Assembly: GCA_965248685.1 (NCBI GenBank)
Contig: CBDFKC010000003.1
Span: 496,001-560,000, forward strand
DNA length: 64,000 nt
Direction: 5' to 3'
Source: VYFG01 sp965248685
Lineage (GTDB): Bacteria; Pseudomonadota; Gammaproteobacteria; Arenicellales; Poriferihabitantaceae
How positions within the stretch are numbered: position 1 is the stretch's first letter; the number at the start of each line of letters is the position of its first letter. Position numbers and translations under genes: made by a program. Below, piece after piece: positions 34,526-43,229 of this stretch. Below the pieces are notes generated by a model. That model worked only from the letters and a program-made list of their open reading frames with translations. It did no database searches and was not told where the DNA came from.

Positions 34526-35695
34526 TCAATCCCGGCGTAAATTGTCATCGAGCGCCATGGGAGTAGGGTAGCGCATGACAATAAACCACGCCGACAGAAT
34601 AAAACTTAACAGCGTCGCAATCTGAACAAGGTAGAAGGCATTGGGCGTTATGATGCCTTTTTCAAAAGCGACAAACACGATCAAAAGCGAGAATTCACTC
34701 ATCTGACCGAGCCGCACGCCGGTTTCCCAGGCAAGCTTATTGGACTCTGACTGATTCACTAGGGCGAACCGAAAAACCAGAGGTTTTAACAGTAATAACC
34801 CTGCACCGATGATCACTGCGGGAAGCAATACGTCTTGGGCCGCAAGTACGTCGAAACCGGCACCAACTCCAAAGAAAAACAGAATCAGAAAAAAGTCCCT
34901 TAACGGCTTAAGACTTTCCGCGATATACAGGGCCACGGGACTTGAGGCGATGGCAATACCGGCGATAAAAGCGCCAATTTCATAGGATAGACCAACGGTT
35001 TCCGCCAGTTGGGCGATACCAAGACACCAGCCGATAGCTGCCAGAAAAATGAATTCCTGAATTCGGTCAAACTTAACCAACAATGGCAGCAAAATCCATT
35101 TTTGACCGAACCAGGTCAGCCCCCCCAGTAGCGGCAATGCCACCAGCAACATCACGATATCCAGAATCGGTACACCCTGATTCCCCAGGCCCTGGACTAC
35201 CAACATGGTCGCGATGGCAATCAAGTCCTGTAGCAGTAATACGCTGATAATCACCTCACCAGTATGACGATGGTGCAATACCGTAGTCGGTAACAGCTTT
35301 AGCCCAATGATCGTGCTGGAAAAAGATGCAGCCACACCGATAACCAGAATATCGGTCAATCCAAAACCAAACAACCAGGCCACCAGAGCGGTGCCGCCGC
35401 TAAATACAAGTGAGCAGAATACCGTAACCAGGGTGGTTTCACGGATTAGCTGAATCAATTTCCGGGGGGATAGATTGAGGCCCAGCAAAAACAATAAAAA
35501 AATTATACCGATTCGCGATATATCCTGAATTAGGTCAGCGTCGGTTACCAGCTTGAGGCCCCAGGGGCCAAGGATTGCGCCCAGCGCCAGATACGCGATC
35601 AGCATAGCCTGGCGCAAATACAATGCGACGGTCGCCAATACCGCGGCGCCGAAAAAAATCAGAAACAGCGAAAATATGATGGATTCCTGATGCAT
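34526..35695 (-). CDS. Monovalent cation:proton antiporter-2 family (KefB-like membrane domain)
   Basis: 389 residues with about 11-12 helices of the CPA2 fold. Recognisable are GIIFLLFLLGLNLSP near the N terminus, the FSSTIIGLKLL segment, and YEIGAFIAGIAIASSP in the region of the ion-binding aspartate/glutamate. The cytosolic RCK/TrkA-N domain of KefB/KefC is absent; the protein stops after the membrane domain. Likely exchanges Na+ or K+ for protons. Divergent from moaC. Confidence 0.85.
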   Translation of the reverse strand: MHQESIIFSLFLIFFGAAVLATVALYLRQAMLIAYLALGAILGPWGLKLVTDADLIQDISRIGIIFLLFLLGLNLSPRKLIQLIRETTLVTVFCSLVFSGGTALVAWLFGFGLTDILVIGVAASFSSTIIGLKLLPTTVLHHRHTGEVIISVLLLQDLIAIATMLVVQGLGNQGVPILDIVMLLVALPLLGGLTWFGQKWILLPLLVKFDRIQEFIFLAAIGWCLGIAQLAETVGLSYEIGAFIAGIAIASSPVALYIAESLKPLRDFFLILFFFGVGAGFDVLAAQDVLLPAVIIGAGLLLLKPLVFRFALVNQSESNKLAWETGVRLGQMSEFSLLIVFVAFEKGIITPNAFYLVQIATLLSFILSAWFIVMRYPTPMALDDNLRRD

Positions 35696-35835
35696 TTCAG
35701 TTCGCCAACATCCAGGGTGTCAGAATAGCGCAGGGATACGTCATCGGGCCGGTCAAATCACTCAAACTTATTCGGTGGTTGCCTTACAATACCATGGTTA
35801 TTCAACCCCGATAATATTAGTAGCGACCAAGTATC

Positions 35836-36321
35836 ATGAGCGATCATCAGCAACTAACTCATTTTAATGCCCAGGGTGACGTCCACATGGTTGACGTAGG
35901 CGCCAAGAACATTACCAAGCGAAAGGCCGTAGCAGAAGGTTGGATCAGGATGGATTCATCGACCCTGGAAATGATTCAGCAGGGTGATCACAAAAAAGGT
36001 GATGTGTTGGCGGTCGCCAGGGTCGCGGGCATCATGGCCGCAAAAAAAACATCTGAACTGATACCACTATGCCATCCAATCATGTTGACTCGAATCAATA
36101 TTGAAATGGACATCGAATCCGAAACCAATTCAATTCGATGTGAGGTTACCACCGAAACTGCAGAGCGAACAGGGGTAGAAATGGAAGCACTTACCGGACT
36201 GAATATGGCGTTGTTGACAATCTATGATATGTGTAAAGCAGTAGATCGAGGCATGCAGGTTCAGAATATACGACTAGTGCATAAATCCGGCGGAAAATCC
36301 GGCGAATGGAACCGGGACTAA
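35836..36321 (+). CDS. moaC: Cyclic pyranopterin monophosphate synthase
   Basis: 161 residues, the normal size. Motifs: VDVGAKNITKRKAVAEG, the AGIMAAKKTSELIPLCHP block and EMEALTGLNMALLTIYDM with KAVDRGM. Acts with MoaA to make the first pterin intermediate of molybdenum cofactor. First of three closely spaced genes with moeA and a methyltransferase. Confidence 0.97.
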   Translation: MSDHQQLTHFNAQGDVHMVDVGAKNITKRKAVAEGWIRMDSSTLEMIQQGDHKKGDVLAVARVAGIMAAKKTSELIPLCHPIMLTRINIEMDIESETNSIRCEVTTETAERTGVEMEALTGLNMALLTIYDMCKAVDRGMQVQNIRLVHKSGGKSGEWNRD

Positions 36322-36335
36322 CGGAGGCGTAACGA

Positions 36336-37607
36336 ATGAATACTGAAATCCAAAAACCTGCCAGCGAAAGCCCGAATTGTGATTTCGACCCTTCATGGAT
36401 CAGTGCGGATGAGGCCAGCTCCAGGGTGCTGAATCTGGCAACACCGGTATCCCAGGTTGAGACCGTGGGGTTGCGGGCTTGCCTTAATCGGGTTACTGCA
36501 GTGGACGTAAAAAGCCGGGTCAAGGTGCCCAACCACACTAATTCAGCGATGGACGGATACGCTTTTATTAGGGGAGATATGCCGGAAATCGGGGCGCGGG
36601 ACTTCACCCTGGCTGGGATCTCCTTTGCCGGTAAACCTTATAACGGTCAGGTCCAGTCGGGGCAATGCATCCGAATCATGACCGGGGCGGTATTGCCCCA
36701 GGGAGCAGACACAGTTGTGGCCCAGGAACGGGTCGAACGCGAAGGTGACACAGTAACCATTAACACCGCTGAAAAGCTTGGTAATAATGTGCGTCAGGCT
36801 GGGGAGGATCTGGCAATTGGAGACGTCGCAATCGCGAAAGGCACGCGCATCGGCCCCTCACACCTTGGTCTGGCGGCTTCTTTGGGTTTATCCGAATTGC
36901 CGGTTTATCGACGACCCCGGGTGGCCTTTTTCTCCAACGGGGACGAACTTCGCTCCGTGGGTGAAACCCTTGAAATTGGGAATTTGTATGATTCCAATCG
37001 CTATACCCTGTTCGGGATGCTGACCGAAGCTGGAGTTGAATTGATAGACCTTGGGATTGTTCGGGATGACCCTGAAGCGCTGCGTCAGGCGTTTTTAGAA
37101 GCTGCTGACTGCGCCGACCTGGTTATCACTTCAGCCGGTGCGTCGGTGGGGGATGCTGATTATGTAAAACAAATTCTGGATCAACTGGGAGCAGTTAGTT
37201 TTTGGAAAGTCGCGATTAAACCCGGCCGTCCGCTGGCGTTTGGCAAAATTGATCAGAGCCTTTTTTTCGGACTTCCGGGTAACCCGGTATCGGTTATGGT
37301 GACTTTTCAGATTTTTGTGCGTCAGGCAATACGCAGACTGGCGGGGGAAGCTGCCTCGGTGCCGCTACGAATGATGGTTCCCCTGACTTCCGACCTGAAG
37401 AGACGCTCCGGCAGAGTGGAGTATCAGCGGGGAATTTTGCGTACTAATGGCAAGGGCGAAACCGTGGTAAGTTCCACTGGCAACCAGGATTCGGGCATTC
37501 TGCATTCGATGAGTGTGGCCAACTGCTATATTATTTTACCGTCGGCGATGGAAACTGCGCGCGCGGGGGAACTGGTAGAAGTACAGCCTTTCAGTCAATT
37601 GTTTTAA
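36336..37607 (+). CDS. moeA: Molybdopterin molybdenumtransferase
   Basis: 423 residues. N-terminal MoeA domains with NSAMDGYAF and IMTGAVLPQGADTVV, the central MoCF-like domain with SAGASVGDADYVK and FGLPGNPVSVMVTF, and a C-terminal beta domain. Inserts molybdate into adenylated molybdopterin. Starts 15 bases after moaC. The other cofactor genes are not in the window. Confidence 0.96.
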   Translation: MNTEIQKPASESPNCDFDPSWISADEASSRVLNLATPVSQVETVGLRACLNRVTAVDVKSRVKVPNHTNSAMDGYAFIRGDMPEIGARDFTLAGISFAGKPYNGQVQSGQCIRIMTGAVLPQGADTVVAQERVEREGDTVTINTAEKLGNNVRQAGEDLAIGDVAIAKGTRIGPSHLGLAASLGLSELPVYRRPRVAFFSNGDELRSVGETLEIGNLYDSNRYTLFGMLTEAGVELIDLGIVRDDPEALRQAFLEAADCADLVITSAGASVGDADYVKQILDQLGAVSFWKVAIKPGRPLAFGKIDQSLFFGLPGNPVSVMVTFQIFVRQAIRRLAGEAASVPLRMMVPLTSDLKRRSGRVEYQRGILRTNGKGETVVSSTGNQDSGILHSMSVANCYIILPSAMETARAGELVEVQPFSQLF

Positions 37608-37610
37608 CTC

Positions 37611-38162
37611 GTGCAGGCCGATATCGAGCGGTGGAATCGCCGATATCTTGCTGGCGATGGATTGGTTAAATCTTCCCCTGAGCCAGAATTAGGTCGGCTG
37701 GAACGCCACATCTCCGGGACTGGCCTGGCATTGGAATTAGCCTGCGGTAAAGGCGCTAATGCACTGTACCTTGCCTCCCGCGGATACCAGGTGGTTGCCG
37801 CAGACTGCGCGATAGAAGGGCTAAGGATTTGTCAGGCCCAGGCGTTGGAATTAAATTTACCAATAATGCCGGTTGTGCTTGATTTCGATTACGGCGAGCT
37901 TCCGGATTCGCGCTTCGATTTGGTATCGGTAATCAGATACCTCAACCGATCACTATTTCCGGCTATTGCCCAGTCGGTTAAACCGGGCGGATTACTTTTT
38001 TACAAAACGTTTAATCAGCGGCACCTGGTCGATCACCCGAATTTCAATTCAGGATTTGTTCTGCAGGATGGTGAATTGGCTCAAGCCTTTAAAAACTTTG
38101 ACATCATTTTGTCAGATGAGCGAGGTAGCAACAGTATATTGCTGGCGCGTAAATTGGGGTAA
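37611..38162 (+). CDS. Class I SAM-dependent methyltransferase
   Basis: 183 residues from a GTG three bases after moeA. Rossmann-like fold with motif I ALELACGKGANALYLA, motif II acidic VVAADCAIEG and a post-motif region KPGGLLFYKTFN. It resembles TehB/UbiE-like small methyltransferases. Location at the end of a molybdenum cofactor operon suggests a linked role but the substrate is unknown. Confidence 0.85.
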   Translation: MQADIERWNRRYLAGDGLVKSSPEPELGRLERHISGTGLALELACGKGANALYLASRGYQVVAADCAIEGLRICQAQALELNLPIMPVVLDFDYGELPDSRFDLVSVIRYLNRSLFPAIAQSVKPGGLLFYKTFNQRHLVDHPNFNSGFVLQDGELAQAFKNFDIILSDERGSNSILLARKLG

Positions 38163-38175
38163 ATAACGGAGGACC

Positions 38176-38646
38176 CTAATTGGATCCATTGTCGGCATTA
38201 ACACTGCGCTCGGTGACGGGTACGCCGCCTTTGTCGCTGCTTAATGCCTTGCTTATGGCGTGCCCGGCCTGAACCGCTTTTTCACTGGTGTATTCCACCG
38301 CGGTATGGGTTGCCTCCTTGGTTGCTTTCCAGGCCTTTTTAGAACCGGTGCTGACCGCATTCGCTCCCTTGGCGATCCCTTGTTTGGTTGCCTGCAGTGC
38401 CCTGGTACTTTGCACCTTAGTAAATTCAGCCGCGGTGCTGGCTGCTTCACCCGTCTTTTGTTTGGTTTGATCCCACAACTCTGCTGCCTTAGTCGCGTTG
38501 GACGGTTGGCTTAAATCAATTTCCTCAACCACCACAGTGGATTCATTTGCCTGGACCCCGGGTGCAGCCAAAAAGATAGCCAGCGCAATGTATAGAGCGA
38601 CCAGCAGAGGAATAAAATTTGTATCGGACAGCGGGTTCGCATTCAT
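38176..38646 (-). CDS. Exported Ala/Lys/Thr-rich amphipathic helical protein
   Basis: 156 residues. A hydrophobic signal or anchor (about 11-30, ending GVQAN) precedes a long helical stretch (about 50-145) built of short Ala/Thr/Lys/Glu units such as KQKTGEAAST, KQGIAKGANA, KKAWKATKEA and SEKAVQAGHA. The periodicity resembles LEA or apolipoprotein-like amphipathic helices that lie on membranes. No defined family. Convergent with the methyltransferase and divergent from the SDR gene. Confidence 0.7.
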   Translation of the reverse strand: MNANPLSDTNFIPLLVALYIALAIFLAAPGVQANESTVVVEEIDLSQPSNATKAAELWDQTKQKTGEAASTAAEFTKVQSTRALQATKQGIAKGANAVSTGSKKAWKATKEATHTAVEYTSEKAVQAGHAISKALSSDKGGVPVTERSVNADNGSN

Positions 38647-38713
38647 AATAATAAAAATGATATAAGCTTGTTGGTATTCTGGCAGATGCTGATGAATTGA
38701 AAGTGAATTTTAA

Positions 38714-39484
38714 ATGAATAGCCCGCGAAAAAGTGTTACCAATCCGGTAATAATTGTTACCGGCGGTAGCCGCGGAATCGGTGCGGCGGTATGCCGGGTT
38801 GCGGCGGCCAAAGGATTTTCCGTGGCGGTCAATTATCTGTCTAATATTAGCAAAGCCAACGTCATAGTAGAGGAAATTCTCGGTCAGGGCGGTCAGGCAA
38901 TCGGGGTTCAGGGCGATGTTTCCAACCCCGATGATGTCAGTAGAATTTTTGATGTCGCAACAACTGCCCTTGGTCCACTGTTCGGGCTGGTCAATAATGC
39001 GGGAATTCTGGAAACTCAAATGGACCTGGTTGATATGACGCCTGAGCGATTCGATCGGATTTTTGCTACCAATGTACGGGGCAGTTTTCTATGCGCCCGG
39101 GAGGCAATCCGCCACATGGCCATGAGTCGAGGAGGTTCAGGTGGCGCGATCGTGAATTTATCTTCTGCAGCGGCTCGAATCGGCGCTGCCCACGAATATA
39201 TCGACTACGCTGCGTCGAAGGGAGCAATAGACAGCATGACCCTGGGGTTGTCCCGAGAAATAGCTGGTGAAGGGATCAGGGTAAATGCAGTGCGGCCGGG
39301 TTTTATTGACACCGAGATGCATGCAAGTGGCGGCGAGCCCAACCGGATCGAACGATTACGGCCGAATATACCCCTGGGTCGTGGCGGTAGCCCGGAAGAG
39401 GTCGCCAATGCGATAGTCTGGTTGTTATCTGACGAGGCATCCTATTGCACCGGCGCCCTGCTCGATCTTGCCGGAGGGCGATGA
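38714..39484 (+). CDS. Short-chain dehydrogenase/reductase (FabG-like)
   Basis: 256 residues. Cofactor motif TGGSRGIGAAV near 15-25, NNAG at about 95, catalytic Ser in NLSSAAARIG, and Y-A-A-S-K for Tyr and Lys. C-terminal VRPGFIDTEMHASGG is typical of classical SDRs. Substrate not predictable. Its stop codon overlaps the start of the DsbA-like gene, so both are one transcript. Confidence 0.9.
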   Translation: MNSPRKSVTNPVIIVTGGSRGIGAAVCRVAAAKGFSVAVNYLSNISKANVIVEEILGQGGQAIGVQGDVSNPDDVSRIFDVATTALGPLFGLVNNAGILETQMDLVDMTPERFDRIFATNVRGSFLCAREAIRHMAMSRGGSGGAIVNLSSAAARIGAAHEYIDYAASKGAIDSMTLGLSREIAGEGIRVNAVRPGFIDTEMHASGGEPNRIERLRPNIPLGRGGSPEEVANAIVWLLSDEASYCTGALLDLAGGR

Positions 39485-40125
39485 TGACCGCTACGCTTTA
39501 TTATGCCCACGACCCAATGTGCAGTTGGTGTTGGGGATTCGCACCCGCCTGGGATCAATTATCTCAACAACTGGAAAAGCACCTCGCCAAACAGTTGTCG
39601 GTTGAAACACTGCTTGGTGGTCTGGCCCCGGATTCTGATCAGCCGATGCCGGAGTCGATGCAACAGCATTTACAGCAGACCTGGGCGACAATTCAACAAC
39701 TTATACCTGGAACCCGGTTTAACTTTGATTTCTGGACAACCTGTCAGCCCCGCCGCTCCACCTGGCCAGCCTGCCGAGGGATAATAGCCGCGCGCAACCA
39801 GGGACAAATATTTGATGGCCAAATGTCTAGGGCCATTTCCCGGGCTTATTACCTTGATGCGCGCAATCCATCTGATGACCAAACCCTGATAGAGATCGCT
39901 GCTGATCTGGGTCTGGATGCTGATCAATTTGCGATAGATTTGAATACCGCCGAGACCAGGCAGCAACATCAACAGGAAATGGAAAAAGTCCAGGAACTTG
40001 GCGTCCAGGGATTTCCTTCCCTGGTACTGGTCACTGGACAGCGCGGATATCCCATCCAAATTGATTTTGCAGGTTCTGCCAGCATGTTCGAACGCATCGA
40101 GAAGTTTTTACCGGCGTCCGTCTAA
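39481..40125 (+). CDS. DsbA-family protein (FrnE/CSWCW type)
   Basis: About 214 residues. No signal peptide; YYAHDPMCSWCWGFAP places the C-S-W-C redox site near residue 14, as in cytosolic FrnE-like DsbA-fold proteins. A helical insert follows and GVQGFPSLVLVTG carries the cis-Pro. ATG-ATG at 39481/39484 overlap the SDR stop. Likely a thiol oxidoreductase; the SDR coupling hints at a shared redox metabolite. Confidence 0.85.
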   Translation: MMTATLYYAHDPMCSWCWGFAPAWDQLSQQLEKHLAKQLSVETLLGGLAPDSDQPMPESMQQHLQQTWATIQQLIPGTRFNFDFWTTCQPRRSTWPACRGIIAARNQGQIFDGQMSRAISRAYYLDARNPSDDQTLIEIAADLGLDADQFAIDLNTAETRQQHQQEMEKVQELGVQGFPSLVLVTGQRGYPIQIDFAGSASMFERIEKFLPASV

Positions 40126-40135
40126 CGTAGTTTTT

Positions 40136-40750
40136 TTAGTCAGGGCTCCTGGCTTTTATCACTTGGCCAAACGATGCGTATTGACCGGCGCCCAGACGAG
40201 CCAGCGGCTGTACTCTGTCCGCCGCTATCTTGAGCCGGCCTTCTGGATTGATCTCGGCGCAATCGTCATCCAGGTACAGCCCTTTGATTTGGCCAAAAAC
40301 AAGTACCTGGTCGTTATTGCCAATGGTTTGGACCTGATAGGTTTCGCACATCATCGCGATTTTGCATTGGGCAATTCTGGGTAAATCGAATCCGCTGACC
40401 GTGGCCAGCTCGATGTCACTGGAATCCACCTCAGATACACCGTAGGGCAAGTTAGCTGCGCTTTGATTAAGCAGTGCCAACTGATCGACGCTGGCAATAT
40501 TGATCACAAATTGTGAATTGGTATTAATATTTACCAAAGTGTCCTTGGCGCCTCCCGTCGGTTTGGCTCCGACTGAAAACACCAGTAGCGGCGGATCACT
40601 GCAAATCGCGTTAAAAAAAGAAAACGGGGCCAGGTTGAAACTCGAATCCTGGTTTTGCGTAATAACCCAGGCGATGGGTCTTGGCAGAAAAGTCTGGGTC
40701 ATGGTGAAATAAGCGTCTTGATCGCTTAGTTCACCCATATCAATCATCAT
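40136..40750 (-). CDS. Flavin reductase-like domain protein
   Basis: 204 residues with the split-barrel FMN-binding fold: LPRPIAWVIT, FNLAPFSFFNAICSDPPLL and GGAKDTLVNI are standard for the Flavin_Reduct family, and the C terminus has GRLKIAADRVQPLARLG. These proteins bind FMN and often supply reduced flavin or act as oxidoreductases. Convergent with the DsbA-like gene, ten bases apart. Confidence 0.88.
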   Translation of the reverse strand: MMIDMGELSDQDAYFTMTQTFLPRPIAWVITQNQDSSFNLAPFSFFNAICSDPPLLVFSVGAKPTGGAKDTLVNINTNSQFVINIASVDQLALLNQSAANLPYGVSEVDSSDIELATVSGFDLPRIAQCKIAMMCETYQVQTIGNNDQVLVFGQIKGLYLDDDCAEINPEGRLKIAADRVQPLARLGAGQYASFGQVIKARSPD

Positions 40751-40870
40751 TGAATTTATTTGGGTAAGGCGAGGGGTAGTGACAACAGTGTAGGCGAAAC
40801 TCTATCCGAGTGCTACTTACTAACGTAGTACCCGAGAATCAGCAGGAATTCTAAATCAATTTCTGCAGGG

Positions 40871-40931
40871 GTTAATTTCTGTCAGCAAAACAGGAGTCGA
40901 ATTGCTCGAACGTCGGGTGACAGGAATTAAC
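40871..40931. repeat. Long inverted repeat upstream of the flavin reductase gene
   Basis: GTTAATTTCTGTCA (40871-40884) and TGACAGGAATTAAC (40918-40931) pair over 14 positions with one mismatch, a G-U wobble if transcribed on the plus strand. The 33-base loop contains a further small repeat, TCGA-ATTGC-TCGA. No gene lies inside. It could be a small mobile-element relic or an RNA hairpin. Confidence 0.6.
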
Positions 40932-40976
40932 TTTTACGCTACCAATAGTGCAACTTTTTTCTACTGGAGGTAGTGC

Positions 40977-41009
40977 CATCCCGACCAGCAAAACCTGCCG
41001 ACCGGGATG
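40977..41009 (-). terminator. Hairpin downstream of the cold-shock gene
   Basis: CATCCCG and CGGGATG (7 bp) enclose a 19-base loop with additional short pairing (CAG with CTG). It begins nine bases past the cold-shock stop codon. The position fits a terminator, but the U-tract is missing. Confidence 0.4.
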
Positions 41010-41017
41010 ACTAACAA

Positions 41018-41230
41018 CTAAAGTCCCGTGACGTTTTCTGCCTGTGGACCCTTGGCGCCTTCGGTTACTTCAAAAGTAACCTGCTGACCATCGCGCAATG
41101 ATTTGCGCCCTTGGCCATTAATTGCGCGGTAGTGTACGAATACATCTGCTCCGCCTTCCCTTTCTATGAATCCAAACCCCTTGGAGTCGTTAAACCATTT
41201 TACGGTTCCGGTTATCAACTCACCTGACAT
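41018..41230 (-). CDS. Cold-shock protein (CspA family)
   Basis: 70 residues, a single OB-fold cold-shock domain: GTVKWFNDSKGFGFI (RNP1) and DVFVHYRAI (RNP2). Binds single-stranded RNA and DNA and unwinds mRNA structure. A GAGG ribosome site precedes the ATG. The roughly 195-base upstream region to proS is long enough for the structured leader typical of cspA genes, but I found no clear cold box. Confidence 0.95.
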   Translation of the reverse strand: MSGELITGTVKWFNDSKGFGFIEREGGADVFVHYRAINGQGRKSLRDGQQVTFEVTEGAKGPQAENVTGL

Positions 41231-41426
41231 ACAGTTAACCTCTATCTTTCAAAATCCGCCCGCATTCGCAGGTCTATTGTTTAGGCAGAACTTCCAATTA
41301 GTTAACTGAAACCTCAGCCCTCGAGTACAACCTGGAACATTACAGGTCGCTTGCGCCGAAATATATCACTATTTTCCAGCTGTAAACCAAATAACTACAG
41401 AATAACCAGCGCCGCTCCAGGTTAGA

Positions 41427-43142
41427 TTACTGGCCCCTGATTTCCTGAATAACGGTGAGCAATTGATCGAATTTGATCTCTCGCTCCTCTCCGGTAGCGC
41501 GATGGCGGTACTCAATGAGACTTTTATCAAGGCTGCGTTCGCCCAATACCAGTCGATGTGGAACACCGATTAAATCCATATCGGCAAATAAAACACCCGG
41601 TCGTTCATTTCGATCATCAAGTAATACCGACAATCCTGCCTGCTCTAACATGTCGTGAATCTTATTTGCAGCTTGCTGCACCCGGGTTGACTTGTTGAAT
41701 CCGATTGGAACGATAGCGACGTCATATGGTGCCAGGGCATCGGGCCAGATAACCCCCTTATCGTCGTGGTTTTGCTCAATAGAGGCGGCAATTATACGGG
41801 TAACGCCGATTCCGTAGCAGCCCATAAACATTGGAACACTCTTGCCATTCTCATCCAGCACCGTAGCATTCATGGCATCGCTATACTGGGTTCCCAGTTG
41901 GAATATATGCCCCACTTCGATACCCCGCGCAATCGTTAGATCGCCGTTACCATCTGGGCTCGGCTCGCCGATCTTGATGTTGCGAATATCGGCGACCTCG
42001 CCCAGGGCCACGTCTCGTTCCCAGTTAATGCCAAAGTAATGCTGGTCTTCAATATTGGCCCCTGCGCCAAAATCCGACATGGCCGCCACGTCCCGGTCAG
42101 TAATAAATGGTATTGGCAGATTAACTGGTCCAAGAGATCCCGGGCCGGCACCGATGGCCTCTCGAATTTCGTTTTCTTCGGCCATTTGTAATGGCGCTGC
42201 CACACTATCCAGTTTTTCCGCCTTAATTGAATTCATTTCATGGTCACCCCTTACCAACAGTGCCACCAGCTTGTGGCCACTGGTCTCACTGGCGCGGACC
42301 ACCAGGGTTTTGATGGTCTTTTCAATGGGCAGATCAAAGCCGTCGACCAACGCTTTAATGGTCTTGGTATCGGGCGTTTCCACCAACCGCATTTGTTCAA
42401 CTGGTGGAGATCGATCCGATGGCGCGATGGTCTCCGCTTTCTCGAGATTCGCCGCGTAGGGACCGCTATTGGAAAAAACGATTGCATCTTCTCCTGAATC
42501 TGCGAGCACGTGAAATTCATGGGAACCTTCACCACCGATGCTGCCGTTGTCTGCAACCACGGCACGATACTTAAACCCAATGCGGTCGAAAATGGCGACG
42601 TAAGTGTCATACATCACGTTATAGGTTTCGATAAGTGAGGCATGGTCCACGTGAAATGAATAGGCGTCCTTCATAATGAACTCCCTGGACCGCATGATGC
42701 CAAATCGTGGGCGAATTTCGTCGCGAAACTTGGTTTGAATCTGGTAGAAATTCGCTGGCAGTTGGCGGTAACTACGAATTTCATTTTTCACCAATGATGT
42801 AATGACTTCTTCATGGGTTGGGCTCAGGCAAAAATCTCGCTGGTGCCGGTCTTTCAGTCGCAACAATTCGGGGCCATATTTTTCCCAGCGACCGGATTCC
42901 TGCCACAGCTCCGCTGGATGGACCCCGGGGAGCAATACTTCCTGGGCGCCAGAGCGATCCATTTCCTCCCGAACAATTTTTTCAACTTTGCGCAGGACTC
43001 GCATTCCCAGGGGTAGCCAGCTATAGATTCCGGCGGAAACCCGGCGAATCAGGCCGGCCCGTAGCATAAGTTTATGGCTGATAACTTCGGCATCAGCCGG
43101 TACTTCCTTAAGGGTTGCGAGCAGGCGTTGTGAGGTTCTCAT
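41427..43142 (-). CDS. proS: Prolyl-tRNA synthetase
   Basis: 571 residues, bacterial type. Class II motifs are visible: motif 1 around LPGVHPAELWQESGRW, motif 2 in FRDEIRPRFGIMRSREF and motif 3 in GCYGIGVTRI. The central insertion (about 225-390) is the YbaK-like editing domain that clears alanyl-tRNA(Pro). C-terminal anticodon-binding domain with LLDDRNERPGVLFADMD. Complete. Confidence 0.97.
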   Translation of the reverse strand: MRTSQRLLATLKEVPADAEVISHKLMLRAGLIRRVSAGIYSWLPLGMRVLRKVEKIVREEMDRSGAQEVLLPGVHPAELWQESGRWEKYGPELLRLKDRHQRDFCLSPTHEEVITSLVKNEIRSYRQLPANFYQIQTKFRDEIRPRFGIMRSREFIMKDAYSFHVDHASLIETYNVMYDTYVAIFDRIGFKYRAVVADNGSIGGEGSHEFHVLADSGEDAIVFSNSGPYAANLEKAETIAPSDRSPPVEQMRLVETPDTKTIKALVDGFDLPIEKTIKTLVVRASETSGHKLVALLVRGDHEMNSIKAEKLDSVAAPLQMAEENEIREAIGAGPGSLGPVNLPIPFITDRDVAAMSDFGAGANIEDQHYFGINWERDVALGEVADIRNIKIGEPSPDGNGDLTIARGIEVGHIFQLGTQYSDAMNATVLDENGKSVPMFMGCYGIGVTRIIAASIEQNHDDKGVIWPDALAPYDVAIVPIGFNKSTRVQQAANKIHDMLEQAGLSVLLDDRNERPGVLFADMDLIGVPHRLVLGERSLDKSLIEYRHRATGEEREIKFDQLLTVIQEIRGQ

Positions 43143-43229
43143 TTTGTTCAGGGTTTATAAAAATCAGACCCGATAGTCTACGTTGTTTCATGGTATTTTA
43201 TAAACGTCTTTAATTACATTAGAACCAAA

